A DNA stretch of 17,776 bases, taken from positions 115,630 through 133,405 of the forward strand of contig NZ_ML142867.1 in assembly GCF_004138495.1 (NCBI RefSeq), given 5' to 3'. The position numbers and the translations under genes are program-made. Origin of the DNA: Phytoactinopolyspora endophytica (GTDB lineage Bacteria > Actinomycetota > Actinomycetes > Jiangellales > Jiangellaceae). Shown here piece by piece: positions 6,142 through 13,489 of the stretch. Every line of letters begins with the position of its first letter. The first letter of the stretch is position 1. Below the pieces are notes generated by a model. It was not told the origin of the DNA and did not search any database. It saw only the letters and a program-made list of their open reading frames with translations.

Positions 6142-8006
6142 CGCACACCGCCCTTCACGTCGGCCCGGACCAGTGCACCCCGCGGCTCGCCGTCGTCGAG
6201 GATCGCCTCGAGCAGCGACCGCGTGTATTGGTGCTCAGCGGCACGGAAGATGGCCCGGACCGGGCCGGTCTCCACGATCCGCCCGTCCTGCATCACCGAG
6301 ACCCGGTCGCACAGGTCAGCGACAACACCGAAGTTGTGCGTGACCAGCAGCAACCCCATGTTTCGCTCCTCCTGAAGGTCGCGCAGCAGGTCCAGCACCT
6401 CGGCCTGCACCGTGACGTCGAGTGCGGTCGTCGGCTCGTCGGCGATGAGCAGCTCGGGATCGGTCGAGACCGCGCCCGCGATGAGCACGCGCTGCGCCAT
6501 GCCGCCCGAGATCTCGTGCGGGTAGGCGGCGAAGGTGCGGCGCGGCTCCGGGATGCCGACGCGGTCGAGCAGCGCGAGCGCCCGCTCGACCGCATCCTTC
6601 TTTCCGAGGCCGAGCGTCACGCGCAACGGCTCGACCAGCTGGCTGCCCACCGTGAATGCCGGGTCGAGATTACTCATCGGCTCCTGCGGGATGTAGCCGA
6701 TCTTCCGGCCGCGGACGCGCAGATAGTCGCGCTCACCGGCGCCCGCCAGCTCCGCGCCACCGAACCGGATGGCCCCGCCCAGCACCCGGCCGCCATCGGG
6801 AAGCAGGCCCAGCACGGCGAACGCGGTCTGCGTCTTGCCGGACCCCGATTCCCCGATCAAGCCGTGCACCTCGCCGCGGCGCACGCGCAGGTCGATCCCG
6901 TGGACCACTCCGGCAACGCCGCCGTCGGCCTGGTGATAACCGACCCGCAGATCCTCGATCCGCAGCAGGTCCTCACCCAGCCCGCCGTCCGCATCGCGCG
7001 GGTCGTCCGGGTGCTCCACCACCGGATGCCGCGCCTGCTCCGGACGGGCCGTATGGTCCGGATTATCTGGATGGTCCCGCCTGCGCGAGGTATCCGGCCG
7101 GTGGTCCCTGCCCTTCCGCCGGCGCCGGGACTTGGCACCGGTGCGTTCCATCTCATCGCGCATGACGTTGGCGAACAGGGTCAGCGCGATCGTGGTAAGC
7201 GCGATGGCCAGCGCGGGCCACAGCATCAGCAACGGTTCCCGGTAGATGTTGTCGAAGCCTTCGTTGAGCATGCTGCCCCAGGTCGGCACCGACAGGTCGC
7301 CGAGCCCGAGGAACTCCAGGCCGGACTGGATGGCGATCGCGATGCCGGTGACGATCGCCGACTGGATGGTGATCGGAGCCCGCACCACGGAGAGGATGTG
7401 CCGGCCGATGATGCGCCCGTCGCCGAGACCGGAGACCCGGGCCGCGTCCACGTACAGCTCGTTGCGCACCGCGGTCACGGCGGCATAGACCAGCCGGAAG
7501 AAGGCCGGCGACAACAGCACGCCGAAGATCGCCATGGACAGCCACACCGACGGTCCGAGCACCGACCGCGCGGCCAGCAGCACCACGATCCCGGGCAGCG
7601 CCATGATCAGGCTGGTCAGCCAGGTCGAGACGGTGTCGAACCACCGACCGTAGTAGCCGGCCAGCAGACCACCGGCCACGCCGATGACCAGCGCCACGGC
7701 CAAGGCCAGCATCGCGGCCGCGATGCTGATCTGAGTGGCGACGAGCAGGCGCGACAGCACATCGCGTCCGGAACCGTCCGTCCCCAGCAGGTACTCCGAG
7801 CCCGGCGGACGGAGGATGTCCTGCAGCGACGCCAGGTTCGGATCGCGCGGCGCGATGAACGAGCCGGCGACCGCCACGACAGCGACCACCGCCAGGAAGC
7901 CCAGCGCAGCGACCGCCGTCGGGTTGCGCAGCAGGCGCCGGAACAGCGACACCTTGGCCACGACGGCCGACGGCGTCTCGAGCGCCGGGTTCGATGCCTC
8001 ACTCAC
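6138..8006 (-). CDS. Fused ABC permease (DppC-like) and ATPase (DppD-like)
   Basis: A 622-residue fusion carrying two subunits usually made separately. Residues about 1-290 are a DppC-type permease: N-terminal helix about 31-51, the family motif LLGTDGSGRDVLSR (73-86), further hydrophobic segments, a coupling loop YVDAARVSGLGDGRIIGRHIL (185-205), and the GLEFLGLGDLSVPTWGSML segment. A charged linker rich in Arg, His, Asp and Pro (about 290-345) leads to the ATPase: Walker A GESGSGKT (385-392), Q-loop IPQEPMSNLDP (Gln441), signature ISGGMAQRVLIAGA (499-512), Walker B LLIADEP (519-525), switch His557 in VTHNFG, and the EHQYTRSLLEAI tail of the Opp/Dpp family. The GTG start overlaps the DppB-like stop by four bases, with AAGGTGAGG five bases upstream. 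Such fusions are known in actinobacteria. The frame is continuous, so this is not a sequencing artefact. Confidence 0.95.
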   Translation of the reverse strand: MSEASNPALETPSAVVAKVSLFRRLLRNPTAVAALGFLAVVAVVAVAGSFIAPRDPNLASLQDILRPPGSEYLLGTDGSGRDVLSRLLVATQISIAAAMLALAVALVIGVAGGLLAGYYGRWFDTVSTWLTSLIMALPGIVVLLAARSVLGPSVWLSMAIFGVLLSPAFFRLVYAAVTAVRNELYVDAARVSGLGDGRIIGRHILSVVRAPITIQSAIVTGIAIAIQSGLEFLGLGDLSVPTWGSMLNEGFDNIYREPLLMLWPALAIALTTIALTLFANVMRDEMERTGAKSRRRRKGRDHRPDTSRRRDHPDNPDHTARPEQARHPVVEHPDDPRDADGGLGEDLLRIEDLRVGYHQADGGVAGVVHGIDLRVRRGEVHGLIGESGSGKTQTAFAVLGLLPDGGRVLGGAIRFGGAELAGAGERDYLRVRGRKIGYIPQEPMSNLDPAFTVGSQLVEPLRVTLGLGKKDAVERALALLDRVGIPEPRRTFAAYPHEISGGMAQRVLIAGAVSTDPELLIADEPTTALDVTVQAEVLDLLRDLQEERNMGLLLVTHNFGVVADLCDRVSVMQDGRIVETGPVRAIFRAAEHQYTRSLLEAILDDGEPRGALVRADVKGGVR

Positions 8007-8944
8007 GACAGCCTCACCTTCGGGTTGAGCGCCGCCTGCAACACATCGATCACCAGGTTCACCACCACTACGACGACGGCCGTAGCGAGCACCAGACCCA
8101 TGACGATCGGAATGTCACCCGACGTGGTGGCCTGCACGGCAAGTTGCCCCAGACCCGGAATCGCAAACACCTGCTCGACGATCACCGCGCCGCCCAGCAA
8201 CCCGATGAACTGCACCGCCAGCACGGCCAGCGCTGGGCCGCCCGCATTACGCAGCACATGCTTGAACACCACCCGGCGGAAACCGAGGCCCCGGCTGCGC
8301 AGCGTGCGCACGTAGTCACGGTGCAGAGCGTCGATCACCGAACCGCGCACCTGCTGCGCCACGGCCGCGATCGCGCTGATGGACAAGGCGGCGATCGGCA
8401 GCGTGACCGACGCCAGCCATCCCGTGAAGGACGTCGTGATCGGCGTGTACCCGGTCGCCCTGAACAACCCCAGATTGATCGCGAAGAGCAGCACCAGCCC
8501 CAGGGCCAGCAGGAAACCCGGAACGGCGAACCCCAGGACGGAGACGAACTGCACGAACCGGTCGATCCAGCCGCGCCGGACGGCGGCGAGAACCCCCAGC
8601 ACGACGGCGATGGCCGCGGCCACCAGCGTCGCGCCCAGGACCAGGGACAGCGTGACCGCGAGCCGGCCGGTCACGCTCGTCGTCACCAGCTGGCCGTTGA
8701 ACCAGGACCGGCCGAACTCCCCGGTCACTGCCTGCCCCAGCCAGTCCGTGTACTGCTCCCACAGCGGCCGGTCCAGACCGAGGTTGGCCGCCTTCTGCGC
8801 CACCTGCTCCTGGCTGGCGTTCTGGCCCAGGATGCGGCGGGCAATGTCGCCGCCGCCAGCGTAGAGCAGCGCGTACGCGATCGTCGTGATGACGAGGACC
8901 AGACCGGCGCCGGAAGCCAGGCGCCGAAGCACGAATCGAAGCAT
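8003..8944 (-). CDS. Dipeptide/oligosaccharide ABC permease (DppB/OppB-like)
   Basis: First membrane subunit of the Dpp-type importer; 313 residues. The ATG at 8942-8944 is chosen because MLRFVLRRLASGAGLVLVIT is the typical start of the family, the upstream extension of the open frame is low-complexity, and GGGAG precedes the ATG. Features include the N-terminal helix (about 9-28), a periplasmic region with LGLDRPLWEQYTDWLGQAVTGEFGRS (56-80), helices near 95-121, 131-158, 178-198, 238-260 and 278-302, and the cytoplasmic coupling motif DALHRDYVRTLRSRGLGFRR (205-224). Near the C-terminus EQVFAIPGLGQLAVQA is characteristic. Length fits the family. It lies 37 bases after the binding-protein gene, separated by a possible hairpin, and overlaps the fusion gene by four bases. 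Confidence 0.95.
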   Translation of the reverse strand: MLRFVLRRLASGAGLVLVITTIAYALLYAGGGDIARRILGQNASQEQVAQKAANLGLDRPLWEQYTDWLGQAVTGEFGRSWFNGQLVTTSVTGRLAVTLSLVLGATLVAAAIAVVLGVLAAVRRGWIDRFVQFVSVLGFAVPGFLLALGLVLLFAINLGLFRATGYTPITTSFTGWLASVTLPIAALSISAIAAVAQQVRGSVIDALHRDYVRTLRSRGLGFRRVVFKHVLRNAGGPALAVLAVQFIGLLGGAVIVEQVFAIPGLGQLAVQATTSGDIPIVMGLVLATAVVVVVVNLVIDVLQAALNPKVRLS

Positions 8945-8962
8945 GGGCCACTCCCGTCGTGT

Positions 8963-8991
8963 GGCGAGCCGGGGACTATGCCTAGCTCGCC
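8963..8991 (-). promoter_or_regulatory. Hairpin spanning the binding-protein stop codon
   Basis: GGCGAGC (8985-8991 on the coding strand) and GCTCGCC (8963-8969) can pair in a seven-base all-G/C stem around a 15-base loop that contains the binding-protein TAG. It lies just before the ribosome site of the DppB-like gene. Such structures often reduce expression of the membrane subunits relative to the binding protein. No T-run follows, so an RNA-stability or attenuation role is only possible. Confidence 0.35.
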
Positions 8992-10526
8992 GGCCGGAAA
9001 TCGTAGATCGTCGGATAGGCGTTGGTCGGTACGAGCTCGACCGCGGTGGCGGGATCCGTGGCGAAGCTGCCCTGCGCCCGGTAGAACGGGGCGAACCAGG
9101 CCTGCTCGACGAGGTAGGCGTTGAGTTCGCCCGCCGCGGCGGCCTGCTCGTCCTCGTCACCGAACTGTATGCGCTCCATCAGCTCGTTGACCTCGGGATC
9201 CTCGTACTTGAACGGGTTGAACACGGCGTTGGGCCCGACCATGAACTGGATGAGCTGCCAGTCGGGGTTCTGCTCCAGCGCCATGAACGCCAGCGGGAAC
9301 TTCGGCGCCAGCATGTCGGCGATGTAGTTGTTCCCCGGATCGGTGTACTCGACCGTGACGCCGACGTCGGCGAGCTGCTGCTCCAGCAGCGTGAACGTCG
9401 TCGAGCCGAGCACCGCGGACGTCGGCATGGACAGGGTCAGGTTGTCCGCGTAGCCCGCTTCGGCCAGCAGGTCGCGGGCCTTCTGCGGGTCGTAGGTGTA
9501 GCGGTCGTCGAGCGCCGGGTCGAACGCCTCGGAGGACTCCGGGAAGACCTGCGTGGTCACTGTGCCGTGGCCCTGTTCTATCGCTTGCAGCAGCCCTTCC
9601 CGGTCGAAGGCGTAGTTCAGCGCCTGGCGGACTCTGAGGTCACCGAGTGCCTCGTTCATGGTGCCGCCGCGGTCGAGCAGGAGCAGGCCGTGGAAGTTGA
9701 GCTCGTCGGCGTGCACCGTCCACCCGGCAGCCCCGACCTCCTCCAGGTTGTCGTTGGTGGACAGCTTGACGCCGTTCGCCTCGCCCGCCTTGACCGCGTT
9801 GAGCGCCGCAGTGGGGTCCTCGAACACCTTGATGGTGACGGCGTCGTAGTGCTGGAGGTCCGGATTCCAGTAGTCGGGGTTCTGCGTGTAGACGTAGCTG
9901 TTGCCCGTGACGGTAGCGCCGGTGTCGAGGACGTACGGACCGGATCCCACCGGGTCGGTGGCGAGATCCTCGTTGTCGAGGACCTCGCCGCTGGCGACGA
10001 GTCCGGGGTCGCGGGTGAGGTAGTTGAGCAACGCCGGGTCCGGGGCGGCGAGGCGGATCTCCACGGTCGTCTCGTCGACCGCCACGGCCTCGTCCACACC
10101 GGCGAGGTAACCGGCGTCCGGCGAGTCGCCGTTCTTGAACCGCTCGAGATTCTCCTTGACGACGTCGGCGGTGAGCATCGAGCCGTCGGTGAACTCCACA
10201 TCGTCGCGCAGCGTCAGCGTGAGCACCGTGTTGTCGTCGTTGTACGACCAGTCGGTGGCCAGGAACGGCTCAATCTCGCCCTCGGGCGTCATGAGCAGCA
10301 GCGTGTCGTACACCGCCTGGTAGAAGGGGGCGTAGTTGCCCCACTCGCTCCCGGCCGGATCGAACGTCGCCGGCGCGCCGATGGCGCCCAGGGTCAACGT
10401 CCCGCCGCTACTGCCGCCGCCGTCATCGCCGCCGGACGACGACGACGGCGATGACGTGTCGCTTCCGCACGCGGCCAAGGCCAATGCGGCGGCCAGCGCG
10501 GTGCCCAGGATGGCATGTCTCTTCAT
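8982..10526 (-). CDS. Family 5 solute-binding lipoprotein (Dpp/Opp type)
   Basis: Extracytoplasmic receptor of the Dpp-type importer; 514 residues. Signal peptide MKRHAILGTALAAALALAAC has a perfect lipobox (LAAC) with Cys20 as the lipid anchor, then a Ser/Gly/Asp spacer (about 21-41). Family 5 features follow: TLTLGAIGAPATFDP, the LATDWSYNDDNTVLTLTLRDDVEFTDG region with LTADVVKENLERFK, DPVGSGPYVL, the NPDYWNPDLQHYDAVTIKVF segment, RVRQALNYAFDREGLLQAI and DPQKARDLLAEAGY. The ligand is not predictable; in loci like this, family 5 proteins commonly bind plant oligosaccharides. The ATG is supported by GAGGAGCAGG upstream. The leader and first codons match those of the esterase gene. It lies 84 bases after the glycosidase gene in the same direction. 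Confidence 0.95.
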   Translation of the reverse strand: MKRHAILGTALAAALALAACGSDTSSPSSSSGGDDGGGSSGGTLTLGAIGAPATFDPAGSEWGNYAPFYQAVYDTLLLMTPEGEIEPFLATDWSYNDDNTVLTLTLRDDVEFTDGSMLTADVVKENLERFKNGDSPDAGYLAGVDEAVAVDETTVEIRLAAPDPALLNYLTRDPGLVASGEVLDNEDLATDPVGSGPYVLDTGATVTGNSYVYTQNPDYWNPDLQHYDAVTIKVFEDPTAALNAVKAGEANGVKLSTNDNLEEVGAAGWTVHADELNFHGLLLLDRGGTMNEALGDLRVRQALNYAFDREGLLQAIEQGHGTVTTQVFPESSEAFDPALDDRYTYDPQKARDLLAEAGYADNLTLSMPTSAVLGSTTFTLLEQQLADVGVTVEYTDPGNNYIADMLAPKFPLAFMALEQNPDWQLIQFMVGPNAVFNPFKYEDPEVNELMERIQFGDEDEQAAAAGELNAYLVEQAWFAPFYRAQGSFATDPATAVELVPTNAYPTIYDFRPAS

Positions 10527-10549
10527 GGCCCTGCTCCTCGTTGAGTCGG
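10494..10549 (-). repeat. Leader/signal-start repeat, copy 2 (family 5 binding protein)
   Basis: Counterpart of 5171-5226. The upstream 20 bases (10530-10549) are identical to the esterase copy, the spacing to the ATG is the same, and 27 of the next 33 coding bases agree by eye. Similarity fades after the eleventh codon and upstream of 10549, so this is a short shared module rather than a gene duplication. Confidence 0.85.
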
Positions 10550-10610
10550 TGTGATGCTTTCGGCGGCGGGCGTGGCTCGTCGCCGCCGGCGTGTGGTGAC
10601 GGTTGGTGGC

Positions 10611-12365
10611 CTACTCCGCCGCCGTGAGGCGCAGCGCCACGTACTGCCGGCCGGGTAGCTGGATGGTGAACGTGCCCTCGTAAGTGCCGTCGACGGGTTC
10701 GATCGTCATGTTCCAGGTGTCAATGACCTCGACGCGGTACCGGACCCCCGGCGGGAGGGACACGGTACGGAAGCGGGGGCGGTTGAACCCGAAGTAGAGA
10801 ATGACGTACTCCCCCGCCACGCCGCCCCACGGCGTGTCCCACTCGGATGGCAACGGGTCGAGGACGCCGCGTGGCGCCTCGGCCACGATGGAGGCCAGGA
10901 ACCGGATCCGTTCCGGGCTGTCGCCCTTCAACACCCCGCCCTTCGCCCACCAGATGACCTCGTCGTCGGCGAAGTAGGTCTCGCCGTGCTGCACGTAGCC
11001 GCCGCGGACGGCACCCTCCCAGCAGCGACGGACCATCTCCTCCGCGGTGATGTTGCCCCACCCCTGATCGAGGTCGCCCTCGTAGGCGCATTCGTCGACG
11101 ACGACCGCCTTGCCCCACTCCTCGCGCCAGGCGTCGATGTTCTCGGCCGTTCGATAGACGTCGATCCGCTGCATGCTGGCGTGGGTAATCCACGGCTTCG
11201 AGTAGTCGTAGAAGCCGAAGCAGTTGTGGATCGAGATGAGGTGGCCGGCGTGATCGTTGTCGACAACGACGGCGGCGAGCCGTTCCCAGTCCTCGATGCT
11301 CTTCGTCCACATCAGGTCGTACTCGTTCGCCATCGACCACCAGATATTGGGATATGCGGCGAGCCGCCTGACCAGGTACGTCACGTATCGGTCATCGGCG
11401 GCCCGGCCCAGGTCGGCGAAACCCCACCGGTCGTACGGATGGAAGATTATGAGGTCCGCCTGCACGCCGATCGCGTCGAGCTGGGCGATGCGGTTCTCCA
11501 GGTGACGGAAGTACTCGACGTCGAATCGCGTGGTGTCCCAGCCGCCGTCCTCGTTCCGGGCGTACGGGTATCGGGGCGGTTCGTTCGTGTTGTAGAGGTA
11601 CGACTTCGGGAACACACACATCCGCACCTTGTTGAACGGCGACGCCTGCAACGATGCGAGTGTCTGCGCTTCCAGGTCATCACCTTGGTGCGTCCACGCG
11701 TATGCCGTCGTGCCGAACGGGGCGTACCGAGTCCCGTCGGCGTGCCGGAAATGAAACTGATCCGCGACCCGCACCCGGCCGGGGTTCTCAGACGGCGTGA
11801 TCTCGAACGTGCTCGAGACGCCGTTCAGCGATCGGGCCGTCGACGACGACGTGAATCGCCACGTGCCTGTCTCTTCAGGCAGAAGGCGGACCAGGTAGCG
11901 CCCGTCCCCGTCGTAGAACCCACCGACGCGCAGCTCGGAGCCGGCGGGCGACACGAAGGTCACCGTGAGCTCGACGTCGACGAAGGGGTTGCCGTGCGCC
12001 GGGCCGTCGAAGGCGATCTCGAACGGGGCGTGCACCGGACCTGATCCGGCAGCGCGAACGGCTGCCGAACCTTCCGCGACGTCGTCGGGCTCGTAGTCAA
12101 GGCGTGGCTCGATCGGGGCAGCCTCGACCCGCGGCGGCGTGGTGTCGTCGATCTGGGCCATCTCTTCCCAGAACTGCTTGCGTGCCTGCTCGTCTACTCG
12201 CATCGCCGGATCGCGATCGACGAGGACACCCACGGGCATGCTGCTGAGATTCTGCACCATGGGTGAGTTGGCGACCCCAGGGACCGCCTTTTCCAGCAGC
12301 GCTCTGGCCCTCGGATTGGCGAGGACCGCGCTCAGGCGGGACTCGGAGGAGAAAGTCCGGCTCAT
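10611..12365 (-). CDS. DUF5060/apiosidase-like TIM-barrel/DUF5605 glycoside hydrolase, cytoplasmic
   Basis: A 584-residue putative glycosidase without signal peptide, so expected to act on imported substrate. A helical N-terminal segment (about 8-75, with LANPRARALLEKAVPG) precedes a beta-sandwich like DUF5060 (about 112-195, 'FEIAFDGPAHGNPFVDVELTV', 'GFYDGDGRYLVRLLPEETG'). The TIM barrel of the DUF4038/apiosidase-like superfamily (about 203-500) starts FHFRHADGTRYAPFGTTAYAW. Candidate catalytic acids are Glu348 in WWSMANEYD (end of strand 4) and Glu425 in VVVDECAYEG (strand 7), the spacing of a retaining GH-A-type enzyme. A C-terminal beta domain (about 505-584, EYVILYFGFNRP) matches DUF5605. 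Characterised apiosidases (GH140) share the fold but not necessarily these acids, so the sugar cleaved is open. First gene of the minus-strand unit, with GGAGAG before the ATG. Confident on architecture, not on substrate. Confidence 0.85.
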   Translation of the reverse strand: MSRTFSSESRLSAVLANPRARALLEKAVPGVANSPMVQNLSSMPVGVLVDRDPAMRVDEQARKQFWEEMAQIDDTTPPRVEAAPIEPRLDYEPDDVAEGSAAVRAAGSGPVHAPFEIAFDGPAHGNPFVDVELTVTFVSPAGSELRVGGFYDGDGRYLVRLLPEETGTWRFTSSSTARSLNGVSSTFEITPSENPGRVRVADQFHFRHADGTRYAPFGTTAYAWTHQGDDLEAQTLASLQASPFNKVRMCVFPKSYLYNTNEPPRYPYARNEDGGWDTTRFDVEYFRHLENRIAQLDAIGVQADLIIFHPYDRWGFADLGRAADDRYVTYLVRRLAAYPNIWWSMANEYDLMWTKSIEDWERLAAVVVDNDHAGHLISIHNCFGFYDYSKPWITHASMQRIDVYRTAENIDAWREEWGKAVVVDECAYEGDLDQGWGNITAEEMVRRCWEGAVRGGYVQHGETYFADDEVIWWAKGGVLKGDSPERIRFLASIVAEAPRGVLDPLPSEWDTPWGGVAGEYVILYFGFNRPRFRTVSLPPGVRYRVEVIDTWNMTIEPVDGTYEGTFTIQLPGRQYVALRLTAAE

Positions 12366-12481
12366 GAGCTCTCCAATGCTTAAGTTGGCGGGACACCTGC
12401 GGCCGCGTGGCGCCGACGTCCCGTTGCGCCCCCGAGAAGCCGGTCACGGTTTGCGCAGCGTGTGAGGCCTTGTGTCCGGGG

Positions 12482-12510
12482 ACTGTAGCACCGTTCCACC
12501 ATGTGTGCAA
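12482..12510 (-). promoter_or_regulatory. Putative promoter for the glycosidase/importer unit
   Basis: On the minus strand TTGCAC (12505-12510) and TACAGT (12482-12487) are separated by exactly 17 bases, a good primary-sigma promoter. Transcription would start near 12475, giving a leader of about 110 bases before the glycosidase ATG. The -35 hexamer is one arm of an inverted repeat shared with the divergent operon. Confidence 0.55.
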
Positions 12511-12544
12511 TTCCACCCGCTATTGAATGGACATGACTTTGCAC
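12505..12544. promoter_or_regulatory. Inverted repeat between divergent promoters, candidate operator
   Basis: GTGCAA (12505-12510) and TTGCAC (12539-12544) face each other about 34 bases apart, start to start, roughly three helical turns. The left arm overlaps the -35 of the leftward promoter; the right arm abuts the -35 of the rightward one. A multimeric regulator such as the SorC-family protein encoded at 16950 could bridge both, but binding is inferred only from position. Confidence 0.35.
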
Positions 12545-12573
12545 TTGCGCCGCCCTCCCGGATGCGACATTAT
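12545..12573 (+). promoter_or_regulatory. Putative promoter for the transketolase/kinase/isomerase operon
   Basis: TTGCGC (12545-12550) and CATTAT (12568-12573) are 17 bases apart on the plus strand. The predicted start near 12580 would leave an untranslated leader of under 30 bases before the first ATG of the operon. The -35 is only partly consensus, which would suit an activated or repressed promoter. Confidence 0.45.
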
Positions 12574-12607
12574 GGGCACACCCATTCGCTCCTGACTAGG
12601 TATGCTC

Positions 12608-13489
12608 ATGATGATTGCTGCACCAGATTCGCTGCGGGACTGGCAGGCCGAGCGCTCGGAGATCGCCCAGCTGCCCACCACGGCCGCAGGTGAACGCCTA
12701 CGCGCCCGCGCACAGCGCACCCGGCGGTCGATCATCCGCATGATCGACCAGGCCGGCGCCGGTCACATCGGCGGGGATCTGTCCGCCACCGACATCCTCA
12801 CTTCTGTCTTCTTCGGCGTCATGCGGGTCGATCCGAACGAACCGACGGCGCCCGATCGGGACTGCTTCATCCTGAGCAAAGGCCACTGCGCCGCCGCGCT
12901 CTACTCCACGCTCGCCGCGGCCGGGTACGTCGACGAGCGCGAGCTGGACACCTTCATGGCGCCCGGCTCCGCACTGAACGGTCACCCGAGCCGAGGGAAA
13001 GTGGCCGGGGTGGAGACCAGCACCGGGCCGCTCGGCCACGGCCTGCCGGTCGGCGTCGGCACCGCCATCGCGGCCAAGCTCACCGGTTCGGACGCCCGGA
13101 CCTACGTCGTCACCGGCGACGGCGAGATGCAGGAAGGCAGCAACTGGGAGGCACTCATGTCCGCCGCCCAGTACCACCTGGACAACCTGACCCTGATCGT
13201 CGACCGCAACCGGCTCCAGCAGGGTGCCCGGACCGAGGAGACGAACGGCCTGGATCCGTTGGACACAAAGCTGGCGAGCTTCGGCTGGGACGTCCGGGAG
13301 GTTGACGGCCACGACTTCGGCCAGCTGCTCACCGCGCTGACGACGCCGAGCGACCGACCCGTCGCGATCATCGCCAACACCATCAAGGGCAAAGGGGTCT
13401 CGTTCATGGAGGACCGCGTCGAATGGCACCACAAGGTGCCGGACGCCGAGCAAGTGCGGCGCGCGCTCGCAGAGCTGGAGCCGGCGTGA
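12608..13489 (+). CDS. Transketolase, N-terminal (TPP-binding) subunit
   Basis: Thiamine-diphosphate-binding half of a split transketolase; 293 residues from the ATG at 12608. CTAGG at 12596-12600 is correctly spaced for this ATG, while the earlier ATG at 12602 is too close to it. Motifs in order: AGAGHIGGDLSATDIL (49-64), ILSKGHCAAALYSTLAAAGY (88-107), GPLGHGLPVGVGTAIAAKL (140-158), and the TPP/Mg motif GDGEMQEGSNWEAL (170-183) ending in IVDRNRLQQ. The C-terminal IKGKGVSFMED is also standard. With the next gene it makes a complete transketolase transferring a two-carbon ketol unit. Stand-alone split pairs like this are common in sugar operons and are distinct from the housekeeping single-chain enzyme. 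In characterised D-apiose loci such a pair splits apulose 4-phosphate; here that substrate is an inference from the kinase and isomerase downstream. The stop overlaps the next start by four bases. Confidence 0.95.
   Translation: MMIAAPDSLRDWQAERSEIAQLPTTAAGERLRARAQRTRRSIIRMIDQAGAGHIGGDLSATDILTSVFFGVMRVDPNEPTAPDRDCFILSKGHCAAALYSTLAAAGYVDERELDTFMAPGSALNGHPSRGKVAGVETSTGPLGHGLPVGVGTAIAAKLTGSDARTYVVTGDGEMQEGSNWEALMSAAQYHLDNLTLIVDRNRLQQGARTEETNGLDPLDTKLASFGWDVREVDGHDFGQLLTALTTPSDRPVAIIANTIKGKGVSFMEDRVEWHHKVPDAEQVRRALAELEPA

Noticed and set aside
5952..8315. 787-residue open frame on the plus strand
   Set aside because: Antisense to the fused permease/ATPase and its neighbours, rich in Arg, His, Gln and Pro, without domains; a by-product of high third-position GC in the real genes.
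9043..9160. Extended start for the DppB-like permease
   Set aside because: The extra 72 residues are Arg/Ser/Pro-rich and overlap the binding-protein gene in another frame; the ATG at 8944 has a ribosome site and begins the family's normal first helix.
8886..10454. 522-residue open frame on the plus strand
   Set aside because: Mirror frame of the family 5 binding protein, Val/Arg/Gly-rich, no recognisable motif or ribosome site.
10387..10465. Repetitive GCC/GAC tract suggesting a tandem repeat
   Set aside because: It is the Ser/Gly/Asp spacer after the lipobox of the family 5 binding protein, an ordinary low-complexity linker.
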